Assembly (NCBI RefSeq): GCF_008033135.1
Contig: NZ_CP041335.1
Span: forward strand, 2,237,925-2,301,924
Reading direction: 5' to 3'
From: Chitinolyticbacter meiyuanensis
GTDB lineage: Bacteria; Pseudomonadota; Gammaproteobacteria; Burkholderiales; Chitinibacteraceae
Length of the DNA stretch: 64,000 bases
Below are positions 45,586 to 54,767 of this stretch, piece by piece. A model generated the notes under the pieces. That model was not told the DNA's origin, ran no database searches, and was given only the letters and a program-made list of their open reading frames with translations. A program made the translations under genes and the position numbers. Position 1 is the first letter of the stretch, and each line of letters begins with the position of its first letter.

Positions 45586-46662
45586 TTACGGAACCGGCAC
45601 GTAGGTAATGTAAGGCGGCACCGTGCTCCAGTACTGCGATTTCCCCATTTGCTGGTGTTCCAGCAAAGTGCTCGGTCGACACTGATCCGGCGCACTGCAT
45701 GACCACACCGAGATGAAACGGGACGCACCGGCAGGAACGGTGGCCGAGGCGCGCTGGATCCGGCCTTCGCTATTGGTTTGCAGCACGCTGCCTGCGCTTC
45801 TGCTGCAGCTGCCGTCGGGCAGGCGGGCCGGTGGCGGTGGTGGGGGCTGTGTGCCGGAGCTGAGGTTCTCGGTGATCGGCGCCTCATGGGCGGTGACGCC
45901 GTCCAGGCGGATCTTCCAGGTCGCGGCCCAGCGCAGCGCATCGCTCTCGGTCTTGACCGTGCACGCCGCCGTGACGGTGTGTACGTAGGTGACAGAGATC
46001 GAGGAGAGGAAGCTGACGGAAATCGTGTTGCCGGTCTTGTTGACCGTGGCGCTGAACAGGCCGGGCAACAGCATGGGATCGAGGTCCCCGGCCGGAGCAT
46101 CGCCCTTCAGTGCCCAGGCGCCCCAGTCGCCGCCGGGCTGCTCGCCCTGTGTCCACCATTTGGCCTCGAACAGCTTGCCAGCGGAGATGACGCGATCGCC
46201 GGTGTTGTAGCTGCGGGTAGCCACCCATGGCTGCGGGCCGCCCGTCGATTCCTGTTCCCAAGCGCCCCAAGCAGCCCCTGGTGCCTCATTCTGGTTCCAC
46301 CAGCGCGCCTTGTAGTTGATGCCGGCATAGGAAACCCGGTCGCCGGCAACATAGGCGGGTGCAGACTGCCATGCAGGGGCCAGTTGCACAGGCTGGGCGG
46401 TGTTGAGGCGGGCAATGACTTCGCTATTGGATAGGCCCGCGACGGTTCCCGAAGACGCGTGCTTGGCCAATGTGGGGCAGGCGCCACCCGACGTCGGCGG
46501 GATGTAGGGGAAGTTGGGGTCGAGGTCAGGCTGTACCACCGGCAGCTTGCCGTCGACACCAGGGGGCAGCGGGATCTGCAGCGGTGGTGGCGGAGAGCAG
46601 GCCCAAACCGGCGCCGCAAGGCCAGCGCTGCTGAGCAACGCAACAATAAACAGCGATTTCAT
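45586..46662 (-). CDS. Secreted protein with two CBM5/12 chitin-binding modules
   Basis: A 358-residue exported protein. Signal peptide MKSLFIVALLSSAGLAAPVWA is followed by a Pro-rich segment, then two tandem CBM5/12-like modules, each with the aromatic AGDRVSYAGINYKARWWNQ or TGDRVISAGKLFEAKWWTQG core and a closing WGAW. The remaining ~190 residues form a Cys-containing domain I do not recognise (ISVTYVHTVTAACTVKTESD; PPPPPPARLPDGSC). No glycosidase catalytic motif is seen, so it is a non-catalytic chitin-binding or adhesin-like protein, or carries an unknown catalytic domain. AGGAG lies 8 bp before the ATG. It supports a chitin-degrading lifestyle. Confidence 0.82.
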   Translation of the reverse strand: MKSLFIVALLSSAGLAAPVWACSPPPPLQIPLPPGVDGKLPVVQPDLDPNFPYIPPTSGGACPTLAKHASSGTVAGLSNSEVIARLNTAQPVQLAPAWQSAPAYVAGDRVSYAGINYKARWWNQNEAPGAAWGAWEQESTGGPQPWVATRSYNTGDRVISAGKLFEAKWWTQGEQPGGDWGAWALKGDAPAGDLDPMLLPGLFSATVNKTGNTISVSFLSSISVTYVHTVTAACTVKTESDALRWAATWKIRLDGVTAHEAPITENLSSGTQPPPPPPARLPDGSCSRSAGSVLQTNSEGRIQRASATVPAGASRFISVWSCSAPDQCRPSTLLEHQQMGKSQYWSTVPPYITYVPVP

Positions 46663-46920
46663 TTCAATCTCCTCTTCTTGTGGGCATCACGTCATATCGA
46701 TGTGGCCGGCGCAGCGGCAGTGAGTGCTGCCTGATTACGCCGTTGGCATGATTTCACCAGCGTTGTGCAAGGCGAGGAGGGCGTCAAGCAGTGCGTTACA
46801 GGGCAGATTCAGCAGCGTTTGCTGACATAGCAAGCGGAATCGGCTCGGGCGCCAAGTGGGCAGGCCTGATGGGCCGCCAGTCGTTGACCGGCGGAGCTGA
46901 TGGTGGCGAACCACGAATGG

Positions 46921-47904
46921 CTAGATCGCCAGATCCACATGCTGGATGGTGCCGCCGCTCCCCGATTCGGACAGCCAGACGCCGGAGGCGCGGATCTGCC
47001 CAAGATTGCGGTTGTTGCTGTCCTTCAGGTCGAAATCCGCACGGCCGTGGCCGAGGTAGATGGCACCGACATTGAGATCGGACAGGCCCAGCAGCCGGTC
47101 GTTGCCTGCGTCATCCTTGAGCCAGACCTTCAGTTGGCCCCATACCGCATCGCCTTCGTCGATCCAGCCGTTGCTGTCGTCGTCGTAGAGCGCGAGGTCG
47201 GCAAAGCCATTGCCCGATTGCGGGCCGAACAGCTCGCGGCCATCGTCGACGCGGTCATTGCCGTTGCGATCGAGCGCCAGAAAGCCACTACCGGATTTCA
47301 GCAGCGAGATATCGTCCTGCTTGCCGTCTGCATCCAAGTCAAAAGCGAAGGTCTGCTCGGCGAGCTGTGCCGCGCTGCCGTCGAAATTGATCACCAGCGG
47401 ATCCTTCTGCGGCCGTGCCAAACTGCCGGTAGCCATGGAGACCGAAGTCTCGCTGCGATAGCTGCGTTGCAGCAGCAGCTCAGCCGAGAAGCTGATTTCG
47501 CGACCATCGGCCGTCTTGACCACGCCGTCGGCGGTGAAACTCGCCGATTCGAACTCTTCCAGCACTTGGCGGTAATCGACGGCGAGGCCACCCTCGCTGC
47601 CACTGTTGCCGGGCTGGCTGGGCGCGCTGGCACTCATCAGCAGGCCATCGAGGTCCGCCACCTTGACCGATTTGCCGGTCATGGCCTCGACCAGCCGGCG
47701 CAGCAGTTCGATGCGCCAGTCGAGCCCGCCCGATTTCAGCGTGCCGAGCTCCGATGCGGCGCGGGCCTGGCCCGTGTCGGACAGGGCCACGTCTTCCTGC
47801 TGCGGTGGGCGAGGCGGCTCGCTGCGGATCTGCAGGCTGGTTTCGCTGCGGCTCTGGGCGGCCCGTTCGGCCCCGACGCTGACGGATGATTCGACGATAC
47901 GCAT
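46921..47904 (-). CDS. Conserved protein with EF-hand-like calcium motifs
   Basis: A 327-residue protein without a signal peptide. Its C-terminal half contains calcium-loop-like motifs: FDLDADGKQDD, LDRNGNDRVDDGRELFG and YDDDSNGWIDEGD, in the pattern of conserved hypothetical proteins with FGPQSGNGFADLA blocks. The N-terminal half is Ser/Glu-rich with a helical segment (DWRIELLRRLVEAMTGKSV). The ATG has GGGGG upstream; a GTG 12 bp earlier is possible. Function is unknown. It lies upstream of the chitin-binding gene on the same strand, but 258 bp apart. Confidence 0.75.
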   Translation of the reverse strand: MRIVESSVSVGAERAAQSRSETSLQIRSEPPRPPQQEDVALSDTGQARAASELGTLKSGGLDWRIELLRRLVEAMTGKSVKVADLDGLLMSASAPSQPGNSGSEGGLAVDYRQVLEEFESASFTADGVVKTADGREISFSAELLLQRSYRSETSVSMATGSLARPQKDPLVINFDGSAAQLAEQTFAFDLDADGKQDDISLLKSGSGFLALDRNGNDRVDDGRELFGPQSGNGFADLALYDDDSNGWIDEGDAVWGQLKVWLKDDAGNDRLLGLSDLNVGAIYLGHGRADFDLKDSNNRNLGQIRASGVWLSESGSGGTIQHVDLAI

Positions 47905-47952
47905 GGCAGCCCCCACTGCAGATGCTGGTTCTGACTAGCGATCGGCAGGGTT

Positions 47953-47975
47953 GCGGCTTTCTTGAAGAAAGCCGC
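47953..47975. repeat. Near-perfect palindrome abutting the radC stop
   Basis: GCGGCTTTCTT and AAGAAAGCCGC are separated by one base, forming a strong hairpin directly after the radC stop codon. There is no T tract beyond it; it may act as a terminator or RNA-end protector for radC. Confidence 0.6.
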
Positions 47976-48650
47976 TCAGAGCAGGCCGCGCTCGGCGAAC
48001 GATACGACTTGATGTCCTGCAACAAGAAAGTGATCCAGCAATCTGATTTCCAACAGATCCAGTGCATGGCGCAACTGACGGGTGAGCAACTCGTCGGCTT
48101 GCGATGGCTCGGCGCAGCCCGACGGATGGTTGTGCGCGACGATCACCGCGGCGGCATTCCACGCCAGCGCGCGGCGGGCGATCTCGCGTGGGTAGACCCG
48201 CGCCTCCTGCAGCGTGCCGCGTGCCATTTCCTCGGCGGCGAGCACCCGATGGCCGTTGTCGAGGAAAAGCGCCGCGAATACCTCGACATCGCGCCCGCGC
48301 AGCCACAGCCGCAGGTAGTCGCGCACTGCTTCAGGCGAGGTCAGCGCATCGCTCTGGCGCAGCGTTTCACCGAGTGCGCGGCGTGCCATTTCCTGCACCG
48401 CCTGCAGTTGCGCGTACTTGGCATCGCCCATGCCGGGCACCGCGGCAAATGCATTGCGACTGGCGGCAAACAGGCCGTTGAGCGAGCCGAAGCGGTTCAG
48501 CAACTGGCGCGCAAGGTCGACCGCGCTGACTCCCGGCAGGCCCACCCGCAGGAATAGCGCCAGCAATTCGGCATCCGACAATGCAGCGGCACCGTGCTGC
48601 AGCAGTTTCTCGCGCGGCCGCTCCGCCGCGGGCCAGTCAGTGATGGACAT
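47976..48650 (-). CDS. radC: RadC/JAB-domain protein
   Basis: A 224-residue RadC-family (UPF0758) protein with an N-terminal helix-hairpin-helix region ([20 protein letters not shown]) and the JAB metalloprotease-like motif [16 protein letters not shown], preceded by [17 protein letters not shown]. Despite its name, a direct role in recombination is not established. It is divergent from coaBC with 49 bp between starts; radC next to coaBC-dut is a common proteobacterial arrangement. Confidence 0.95.
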   Translation of the reverse strand: MSITDWPAAERPREKLLQHGAAALSDAELLALFLRVGLPGVSAVDLARQLLNRFGSLNGLFAASRNAFAAVPGMGDAKYAQLQAVQEMARRALGETLRQSDALTSPEAVRDYLRLWLRGRDVEVFAALFLDNGHRVLAAEEMARGTLQEARVYPREIARRALAWNAAAVIVAHNHPSGCAEPSQADELLTRQLRHALDLLEIRLLDHFLVAGHQVVSFAERGLL

Positions 48651-48699
48651 GGTTTACACTTCGCGCATTCAGATAAACCGATATACGCAAAGGGCTGCG

Positions 48700-49893
48700 A
48701 TGAAGCAAAAACGCATCGTGCTGGGCGTCACCGGCGGGGTGGCAGCGTACAAGGCCGCCGAGCTCACCCGGCTCCTCGTCAAGGCCGGTTGGGACGTGCA
48801 TGTGGTGATGACGGAAGCGGGCAGTCGTTTCGTTTTGCCGGTCACCTTCCAGGCCTTGTCGGGCAATCCGGTCTACACCGACCAATGGGATGCCCGACCG
48901 GACAACAACATGGCGCACATCAACCTGACCCGCGGCGCAGCTGCGGTGCTGGTGGCGCCAGCCACGGCAGACCTGATTGCCAAGGTGGCACACGGCCTGT
49001 GCGATGACCTGCTGACGACGCTGATCGCCGCGCGCGATTGTCCCTTGTTGCTTGCACCGGCGATGAACCGGCAGATGTGGGACAACGCACCCAATCAGCG
49101 CAATGTGGCGCAGTTGAAGGCCGATGGCGTGGCCATCCTCGGCCCCGGTTCGGGCGAGCAGGCCTGCGGCGAGGTCGGCGACGGCCGCATGCTGGAGCCC
49201 GAGGACATCCTGATGCGGCTGGAAGCGGCGCTGCGGCCCAAGCCGCTTGCCGGCAAGCGGGTGCTGCTGACGGCCGGCCCCACCTTCGAGCGGATCGACG
49301 CGGTGCGGGGCATCACCAATTCCAGCTCCGGCAAGATGGGTTTTGCGGTGGCCCGTGCCGCCTGGGAAGCCGGCGCCGAGGTGGTGATCGTGGCAGGTGA
49401 GACGCCGCTGGCCACGCCGCCCGATTGCCGGCGCATCGACGTGCAATCGGCACAGCAGATGCTGGCTGCAGTCGAGCTCGAAGTACCGCACGCCGACATC
49501 TTCATCAGCGTGGCAGCGGTGGCGGACTACTACGTGCTGAACCAGAGCGAGCACAAGATCAAGAAGGATGCGCACATCCTCACGCTGGAACTCGCGCCCA
49601 ATCCGGACATCCTCGCCAGCGTGGCCTGCGCGCCCAAGCCGCCGTTCTGCGTCGGCTTTGCCGCCGAATCGGAGAACCTGCTCGAATACGCCGACGCCAA
49701 GCGCCGCCGCAAACAGCTGCCCCTGCTCGCCGCCAATCTGGTGCAGCAGGCGATGGGCGCGGATGACAACGAAGTCATCCTGCTCGATGACGCCGGCACC
49801 CACCGCCTGCCGCGCGGCCCCAAGCTCGATGTGGCGCGCCAGCTGGTGGCCCACCTCGCCGCGCTCTACACCCACACCAGGAAACCCGCATGA
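48700..49893 (+). CDS. coaBC: Bifunctional phosphopantothenoylcysteine decarboxylase/synthetase
   Basis: Makes 4'-phosphopantetheine for coenzyme A synthesis. The 397-residue protein has the N-terminal flavoprotein decarboxylase (CoaC) domain with [31 protein letters not shown] and [10 protein letters not shown], and the C-terminal synthetase (CoaB) domain with [29 protein letters not shown] and HKIKKD. AAAGGG lies upstream of the ATG. The stop overlaps the dut start as ATGA. Confidence 0.97.
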   Translation: MKQKRIVLGVTGGVAAYKAAELTRLLVKAGWDVHVVMTEAGSRFVLPVTFQALSGNPVYTDQWDARPDNNMAHINLTRGAAAVLVAPATADLIAKVAHGLCDDLLTTLIAARDCPLLLAPAMNRQMWDNAPNQRNVAQLKADGVAILGPGSGEQACGEVGDGRMLEPEDILMRLEAALRPKPLAGKRVLLTAGPTFERIDAVRGITNSSSGKMGFAVARAAWEAGAEVVIVAGETPLATPPDCRRIDVQSAQQMLAAVELEVPHADIFISVAAVADYYVLNQSEHKIKKDAHILTLELAPNPDILASVACAPKPPFCVGFAAESENLLEYADAKRRRKQLPLLAANLVQQAMGADDNEVILLDDAGTHRLPRGPKLDVARQLVAHLAALYTHTRKPA

Positions 49894-50345
49894 CCCGCCC
49901 CATCCTCGACATCAAGATACTCGACGAGCGCCTGCGCCAGAACCTGCCGGCCTATGCCACTGCCGGCGCGGCCGGGCTCGACTTGCGCGCCTGCCTGGAG
50001 GCGCCGCTGGAGCTGGCGCCGGGTGCGACCACGCTGGTGCCCACCGGCATGGCCATCCACCTGGCTGATCCGGGCCTGGCCGCGATGATCCTGCCGCGCT
50101 CGGGCCTGGGGCATAAGCACGGCATCGTGCTCGGCAACCTCGTCGGCCTGATCGACTCGGACTACCAGGGCCAGGTATTCGTCTCGGTGTGGAACCGCGG
50201 CCACACCGGCTTCACCATCCAGCCGCTGGAGCGTATTGCGCAGCTGGTGGTGGTGCCGGTGGTGCAGGTCGAATTCAACGTGGTCGACGACTTTGCCGAG
50301 AGCGAGCGCGGCGAAGGTGGCTTTGGCAGCACTGGCAAGCACTGA
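49890..50345 (+). CDS. dut: dUTP diphosphatase
   Basis: Hydrolyses dUTP to dUMP, preventing uracil incorporation into DNA. The 151-residue trimeric-type dUTPase shows the five motifs: [35 protein letters not shown] and the C-terminal [12 protein letters not shown]. It overlaps coaBC by 4 bp, the usual coupling. Confidence 0.97.
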   Translation: MTRPILDIKILDERLRQNLPAYATAGAAGLDLRACLEAPLELAPGATTLVPTGMAIHLADPGLAAMILPRSGLGHKHGIVLGNLVGLIDSDYQGQVFVSVWNRGHTGFTIQPLERIAQLVVVPVVQVEFNVVDDFAESERGEGGFGSTGKH

Positions 50346-50919
50346 GCTCACGGCACGGACCGAGGCACTGCTGCGCGCCGATGCCACGCGCTGGCGTTGC
50401 CTGACGGCGATGCAGGCGCTCGGCCTGCCTGATGGCTGGATTGTCGCGGGCTTCCTGCGCAACCTGGTCTGGGACCATCGCTTCGATACCCGTACCGGCT
50501 TGAACGACGTGGACGTGGTCTATTTCGACCCGGTCGATCTCGGCCGGGAGGGTGAGCAGCAGCTCGAAGCGCTTTTGGCGGAAGCGGAGCCACAGGTGTG
50601 CTGGCAAGTGCGCAACCAGGCACGCATGCACCTGCGGCATGGTCATGCACCCTACCGCGATTGCCTCGACGCCATTTCCCGATACCCGGAGTATGAAACC
50701 GCCGCTGGCGTGCGGTTGGGTCCCAACGGCACGCTCGAATGGCTGCTGCCATTCGGTCTGGAGCACAATTGGGCCGGGACTCTCACCGCCAATCCGACCG
50801 TGCCGTTGCCGGTATTCCAGCACCGCGTGCAGCAGAAACAATGGCTGGCGATCTGGCCTGAGCTGCGCGTCGTGGTGAAAGAGGTCGGCCCACGCTCGGA
50901 CGGCGCGCCCGACGCGTAA
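50317..50919 (+). CDS. Nucleotidyltransferase-family protein (PF06042-like)
   Basis: A ~200-residue protein resembling the conserved bacterial family annotated as nucleotidyltransferase family protein. Characteristic blocks are [29 protein letters not shown] with the putative metal-binding Asp residues, [20 protein letters not shown] and ETAAGVRL. The start is uncertain: no ATG gives a sensible N-terminus, so I chose the GTG at 50317, which overlaps dut by 29 bp; a TTG two codons later is another option. The physiological substrate is unknown. Confidence 0.75.
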   Translation: MALAALASTELTARTEALLRADATRWRCLTAMQALGLPDGWIVAGFLRNLVWDHRFDTRTGLNDVDVVYFDPVDLGREGEQQLEALLAEAEPQVCWQVRNQARMHLRHGHAPYRDCLDAISRYPEYETAAGVRLGPNGTLEWLLPFGLEHNWAGTLTANPTVPLPVFQHRVQQKQWLAIWPELRVVVKEVGPRSDGAPDA

Positions 50920-51061
50920 CGCGGTGTGACGGCCCGGTTACACGTCACGCCGTCTGGCTTACCGGGCGAAACCAAAAGCATGTTGTCGGCATAGGGAAAG
51001 CTGTCGGAAAGTGGCGGGGCGCGGCAATCCCGCCGTGCTTCGACCTGACCGGATCGCCCCC

Positions 51062-52015
51062 ATGCAGCCCTCCCGTTTTCTGCCCATCCTGCTTGTCTTG
51101 AGCCTCGCCCTTGCCGCTTGCGGCAAGAAGGAGGAAGGCGGTGGCGACTTTTCCAGCGCGGAATCTGCCGCTCCCGCCATGGCCGAAGCCGCGCCCGCTG
51201 CCGCAGTGGCCTCCAGCCCGGCTGACGCGCTGACGTCTCGTGTACTGGGCAGCCTGCCGGCCGATCGCCGTTTCGTGATCACCGCCAGTGTCGAGGCGCG
51301 CGTAAAGGACACCTATCGTGCCAGTACCGCGATCGAGGATTTGGCGGCGACAGAGGGTGGTTTTGTGATCCGCAACGATCTCACCGCTGAGGTCAGCGAT
51401 ACCCGCGAGTTCGCCCAGCCGGATGGCACCCGCCTGGAGTTGGTGCAATACGTTACGCGCGCCCGCTTGATTGTGCGGGTGCCCACCGCACGCACGCAGG
51501 CTTTCCTGCGCGCGCTGGCCGCGCAAATCGATTTTCTGGAAGCGCGCAGCTATGGCGCCGAGGATGTGCAACTGGATTGGCTGCGGCAGCAACTGGCCGC
51601 GCGACGCAGCCAGGAAGCACAGCAGCAGATGGGCGAGGTGGCTTCCGCGCCGGGGCGGACCAGCCAGCGCATCGAGGCAATTGATCGCCAGTTACAGACC
51701 AAGGCCGCGCGCGATGAGGCGATGCTGGCGCAGGCGCTGCTGGACGACAAGGTAACCTACAGCACCGTGGCGCTGACGCTGCACCAGCCGCCGCAACTGC
51801 GCAGAACGGTACTGGCCGATTTCGAGTCCGCGCTGGCCGACCAACGTCCGCCGTTCCTGGCGAGCCTGGGCCAATCGCTGAAGACCGGTTGGCGCGGCCT
51901 GCAGACGCTGGTGATCGCACTGGCGGTACTGTGGCCGCTGTGGCTGGCTGTGGCGCTGGTGCTGGGCGTGGTGACATGGCACCTGCGCCGCCGCCGGGTC
52001 ACGACGCAAGCGTGA
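51062..52015 (+). CDS. DUF4349 lipoprotein
   Basis: A 317-residue lipoprotein: the signal peptide ends in LALAACGKK, followed by an Ala-rich segment. The DUF4349-type domain reads ASVEARVKDTYRASTAIEDL, TRARLIVRVPTARTQAFLRA and TYSTVALTLHQP, with a central coiled coil, and the protein ends with one membrane helix (TLVIALAVLWPLWLAVALVL) and a basic tail. Function is unknown. The ATG has only a weak ribosome binding site. It converges with the CHAD gene, 3 bp away. Confidence 0.87.
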   Translation: MQPSRFLPILLVLSLALAACGKKEEGGGDFSSAESAAPAMAEAAPAAAVASSPADALTSRVLGSLPADRRFVITASVEARVKDTYRASTAIEDLAATEGGFVIRNDLTAEVSDTREFAQPDGTRLELVQYVTRARLIVRVPTARTQAFLRALAAQIDFLEARSYGAEDVQLDWLRQQLAARRSQEAQQQMGEVASAPGRTSQRIEAIDRQLQTKAARDEAMLAQALLDDKVTYSTVALTLHQPPQLRRTVLADFESALADQRPPFLASLGQSLKTGWRGLQTLVIALAVLWPLWLAVALVLGVVTWHLRRRRVTTQA

Positions 52016-52018
52016 CGG

Positions 52019-52765
52019 TCAGTCAAGCAGCGCTGCCAGTTGCCGGGTGAGCTGCCTGGCGCTGGCTGCCGCGGCCTGTTCCAAGGGCGCCCGATGGGCT
52101 GCGTCGTCTCGCCAGCCAGCCTGGAACTGGACATCGTAGTCGTGCAGGTCGCCCAAGTCGGACTGTGCCCGCTTCAATGCGGCATGCAGCTTGCGCTGGC
52201 GCTTGGGCAACCAGCGCCCGGCGTGCTCGATCAGGTAACGCAAGCGCTTCACGTCGAGCCGCAGCGCATGCCAATGTTCGGCATCGCGTGGGTGGGCGAG
52301 ATCGTCGGCGAGCCGCTGCACCAGACGCTGGCTACGGCGGCGGATGCGCCGGCGCAGCACGGCACGCTGCCGTTCGGCGAGGCTCAGGTCCAGCCAAGCG
52401 TGGCTGGCAGCAAGCAGCACCGGCCAGTCGACGCTGCTGAGCGCGGTACGAACAACGGCGTAACCGGTATCCCGCTGCTGGATGATCTGCGGGCGAGCAG
52501 GGTGGTCGTCGGACAATTGCGTCAGTTGCACTTCGGCATCGCGTGCCGGGCCGGTGAGGGCGGCGAGGCTGCGCCAGGCCTGCAGCAACGCAAGATCGGT
52601 CTCACGGCGCCGAAATACCAGCGGTAGCAGAGCACGCCAGCCTCGCAAGCCGATGCGTAGCTGGTGCAGAGCATCGGGCTGCGCGGCGAGCACGCCGTTG
52701 CGCTGGACTTCGATCTGGTCGAGCAGTGCATGCAGTTGCTGCTTCAACTGGCGTTTGCGGGGCAT
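52019..52765 (-). CDS. CHAD-domain protein
   Basis: A 248-residue, helix-rich, very basic protein of the CHAD family, whose members bind inorganic polyphosphate. Signature elements include ALHQLRIGLRGWRALLPLVF, LRLDVKRLRYLIEHAGRWLP and LGDLHDYDV, with conserved His, Arg and Lys on repeated helices. It is not fused to a CYTH domain. It lies 6 bp downstream of the HAD-family hydrolase on the same strand and is probably co-transcribed with it. Confidence 0.9.
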   Translation of the reverse strand: MPRKRQLKQQLHALLDQIEVQRNGVLAAQPDALHQLRIGLRGWRALLPLVFRRRETDLALLQAWRSLAALTGPARDAEVQLTQLSDDHPARPQIIQQRDTGYAVVRTALSSVDWPVLLAASHAWLDLSLAERQRAVLRRRIRRRSQRLVQRLADDLAHPRDAEHWHALRLDVKRLRYLIEHAGRWLPKRQRKLHAALKRAQSDLGDLHDYDVQFQAGWRDDAAHRAPLEQAAAASARQLTRQLAALLD

Positions 52766-52771
52766 CGCGTA

Positions 52772-53440
52772 TTACTCCAGCCAGCTCGCAGCCAGCGTGC
52801 GGGCTTCGCCCAGCGAGCGGACCACGGGCACGCCCAACGCCAGCGTCTCGGCAGTGGGTGGTTTCAGATCGGGCACCATGATGACGCGGCAACCGGCGGC
52901 GTGCGCGGCAGCCACGCCGAAATTGGAATCCTCGAACACCACGCAGTGCTGCGGTTTGGCGCCAAGCAAACCGGCAGCCTTGATGTAGATTTCCGGGTCC
53001 GGCTTCGGCTGGGCGATCTCATCGCCGCACACCAGCAAGCGAAACCGCGTGAGGATGCCCACCGCGTCGAGGTGATGCTCGGCGATGCTGCGCCGGGTGG
53101 AGGTGGCAACGGCCTTGGGCAGCTCGGCGTCTTCCAGCCAGCCCAGCAGCGACAACAGGTCGGCCTTGAGCGGAATGGGGCGGGTGGTTGCCGCCATATA
53201 GCGGGTGTGGGTGGCCGCGAGCAGCGCCTCGGTCGGGAAATCGCTGCCGAACAGGTCGGTCAAGTAGGCCGGCGCCTTGCTGATGTGCATGCCGACCATG
53301 CCGAGCGCGGCGGACTCCGGAAAGGTGAGGGCGAGTTCGGTGGCGGCATCCAGCCAGCAACCGATGGCGATGCGCTCGGTATCGAGCATCAGGCCGTCCA
53401 TATCGAAAATGGCGGCGCGCGGCGGGGCAAGGGCGGACAT
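52772..53440 (-). CDS. HAD-superfamily hydrolase, beta-phosphoglucomutase-like
   Basis: A 222-residue HAD phosphatase. Motif I is IFDMDGLMLDTE, motif II lies in AVATSTRR, motif III in GDEIAQPKPDPEIYIKAAG and motif IV in CVVFEDSNFGVAAA. The helical cap follows motif I. The likely substrate is a small sugar phosphate or other phosphomonoester; a mutase role cannot be excluded. Probably co-transcribed with the CHAD gene. Confidence 0.9.
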   Translation of the reverse strand: MSALAPPRAAIFDMDGLMLDTERIAIGCWLDAATELALTFPESAALGMVGMHISKAPAYLTDLFGSDFPTEALLAATHTRYMAATTRPIPLKADLLSLLGWLEDAELPKAVATSTRRSIAEHHLDAVGILTRFRLLVCGDEIAQPKPDPEIYIKAAGLLGAKPQHCVVFEDSNFGVAAAHAAGCRVIMVPDLKPPTAETLALGVPVVRSLGEARTLAASWLE

Positions 53441-53497
53441 GGTGGAACCGGGTTGCAGGTAAAATAAGCAGATTCGCCGAGTCTAACCGAGTTCCCG

Positions 53498-53890
53498 ATG
53501 AAGCAAGCCGCCACCGTCACCTGCCATTGCGGCCTCAATGCCGACTATGTCGCCTGTTGTGGCCGCTACCATGCAGGTGAGGCCGCACCGACGGCGCAGG
53601 CGCTGATGCGCTCGCGTTACAGCGCCTATGTGCTGGCGCTGGAGCCCTATCTGCTCGCCACTTGGCATGCCTCGACCCGACCGCTCCAGCTTGATCTCGC
53701 GAGCGATGCTCCGGCCCGCTGGCTGGGGCTGACGGTGAAGCACCATGAAGCGACTGGCGATACAGCAGTGGTCGAGTTCGTCGCGCGCTACAAGGTGGGT
53801 GGGCGCGCCTATCGCCTGCACGAGACCAGCCGGTTTGTCCGCGAGGGTGGGCGCTGGTTCTATGTTGATGGCGAGTTGCACCAAGACTGA
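53498..53890 (+). CDS. YchJ-family SEC-C motif protein
   Basis: A 130-residue protein of the YchJ (UPF0225) family. The N-terminal SEC-C-like zinc motif is CHCGLNADYVACCGRYH, followed by PTAQALMRSRYSAYVLAL and a cystatin/NTF2-like domain ending in FVREGGRWFYVDGE. The C-terminal SEC-C copy found in longer members is absent. Function unknown. Confidence 0.9.
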   Translation: MKQAATVTCHCGLNADYVACCGRYHAGEAAPTAQALMRSRYSAYVLALEPYLLATWHASTRPLQLDLASDAPARWLGLTVKHHEATGDTAVVEFVARYKVGGRAYRLHETSRFVREGGRWFYVDGELHQD

Positions 53891-54017
53891 GTGGTGTCGG
53901 CGCCACATGCGGCGGCGTGGTGCATGTCCTTGATTTCGCATGCGCAATATTGGTGAGGGAAAATCCTGAGTCCTGATTTCCTGCACCAAGCTTGACTTCG
54001 TGCAGTTCCAGCGATAA

Positions 54018-54037
54018 TTTCAAACAAACGTTTGAAA
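54018..54037. promoter_or_regulatory. PsrA-like operator upstream of the TetR/fad genes
   Basis: TTTCAAAC-AAAC-GTTTGAAA is a perfect 8-bp inverted repeat with a 4-bp spacer, containing the CAAAC...GTTTG core known for PsrA-type fatty-acid regulators. A -10-like GATAAT (54013-54018) overlaps its edge and a TTGACT lies 15 bp further upstream, so repressor binding would block transcription of the TetR gene and downstream genes. Confidence 0.7.
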
Positions 54038-54101
54038 CCCGGTTTGTCGGGTTACGTGAATAATGCCGGCGCAGCGACGCCGGCAATCGCTGGAGACCGA
54101 C

Positions 54102-54749
54102 ATGGCTGAAACGGCCAAGGCGCAGGAAACGTCGACGCGCATACTCGACGCTGCCGAGGTGTTGTTCGTCGAGCACGGCTTCGATGCCACCTCGATGCGC
54201 ATGATCACCCAGACCGCCGGCGTGAATATCGCAGCGGTCAACTACTATTTTGGCTCCAAGGATGGCCTGTTCAAGGCTGTGTTCGAGCGTCGCGCCGAGC
54301 CCTTCGCCCGGCTGACGCTGGAAAAGTTGAATGAGATCGAGGCTGGTGGCGCGGTGCCCAATCCCCGCCAGATCACAGAGGCCTTCGTGGCCGCATCGGC
54401 GCTGATGGGGAGCGATACCACACTGGGTGGCCAGTTGTTCGTGCGCCTCCTGGGCCGCACTTTCGTCGAGCCGCATCCCATCCTCAAGGAAAGCATGCCG
54501 CGCCGCTATGGCGAGGTGACTCGCCGCTACGTCGCCGCCTACCAGCGTGCCTTGCCGCAGCTTTCCGAAGCCGAGGTGCACTGGCGTTTCCATTTCCTCA
54601 CCAGTGCCATGTTCAACGCCTTTGCTGGCAACAACGTGCTGCGGCTGTTCATGACCCAGCCGCTCGTCAACGCGCGCGATCCCCAGCTGATCGCCCGCAT
54701 GCTGCTGCCCTTTATCGAAGCCGGCCTCAACGCGCCGGCCGCCGCATAA
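54102..54749 (+). CDS. TetR-family regulator of fatty-acid degradation, PsrA-like
   Basis: A 215-residue TetR regulator: helix-turn-helix STRILDAAEVLFVEHGFDA and ITQTAGVNIAAVNYYFGSKD; the C-terminal ligand domain includes LGGQLFVRLLGRTFVEPHP, typical of the group with PsrA. The ATG has TGGAG upstream; an in-frame ATG 39 bp earlier lacks one. The palindrome at 54018-54037 is its probable operator. It is followed 18 bp later by fadE. By analogy it should repress the fad genes until acyl-CoA or fatty acids bind. Confidence 0.88.
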   Translation: MAETAKAQETSTRILDAAEVLFVEHGFDATSMRMITQTAGVNIAAVNYYFGSKDGLFKAVFERRAEPFARLTLEKLNEIEAGGAVPNPRQITEAFVAASALMGSDTTLGGQLFVRLLGRTFVEPHPILKESMPRRYGEVTRRYVAAYQRALPQLSEAEVHWRFHFLTSAMFNAFAGNNVLRLFMTQPLVNARDPQLIARMLLPFIEAGLNAPAAA

Positions 54750-54767
54750 CCCGGAGGAGTACCCATC

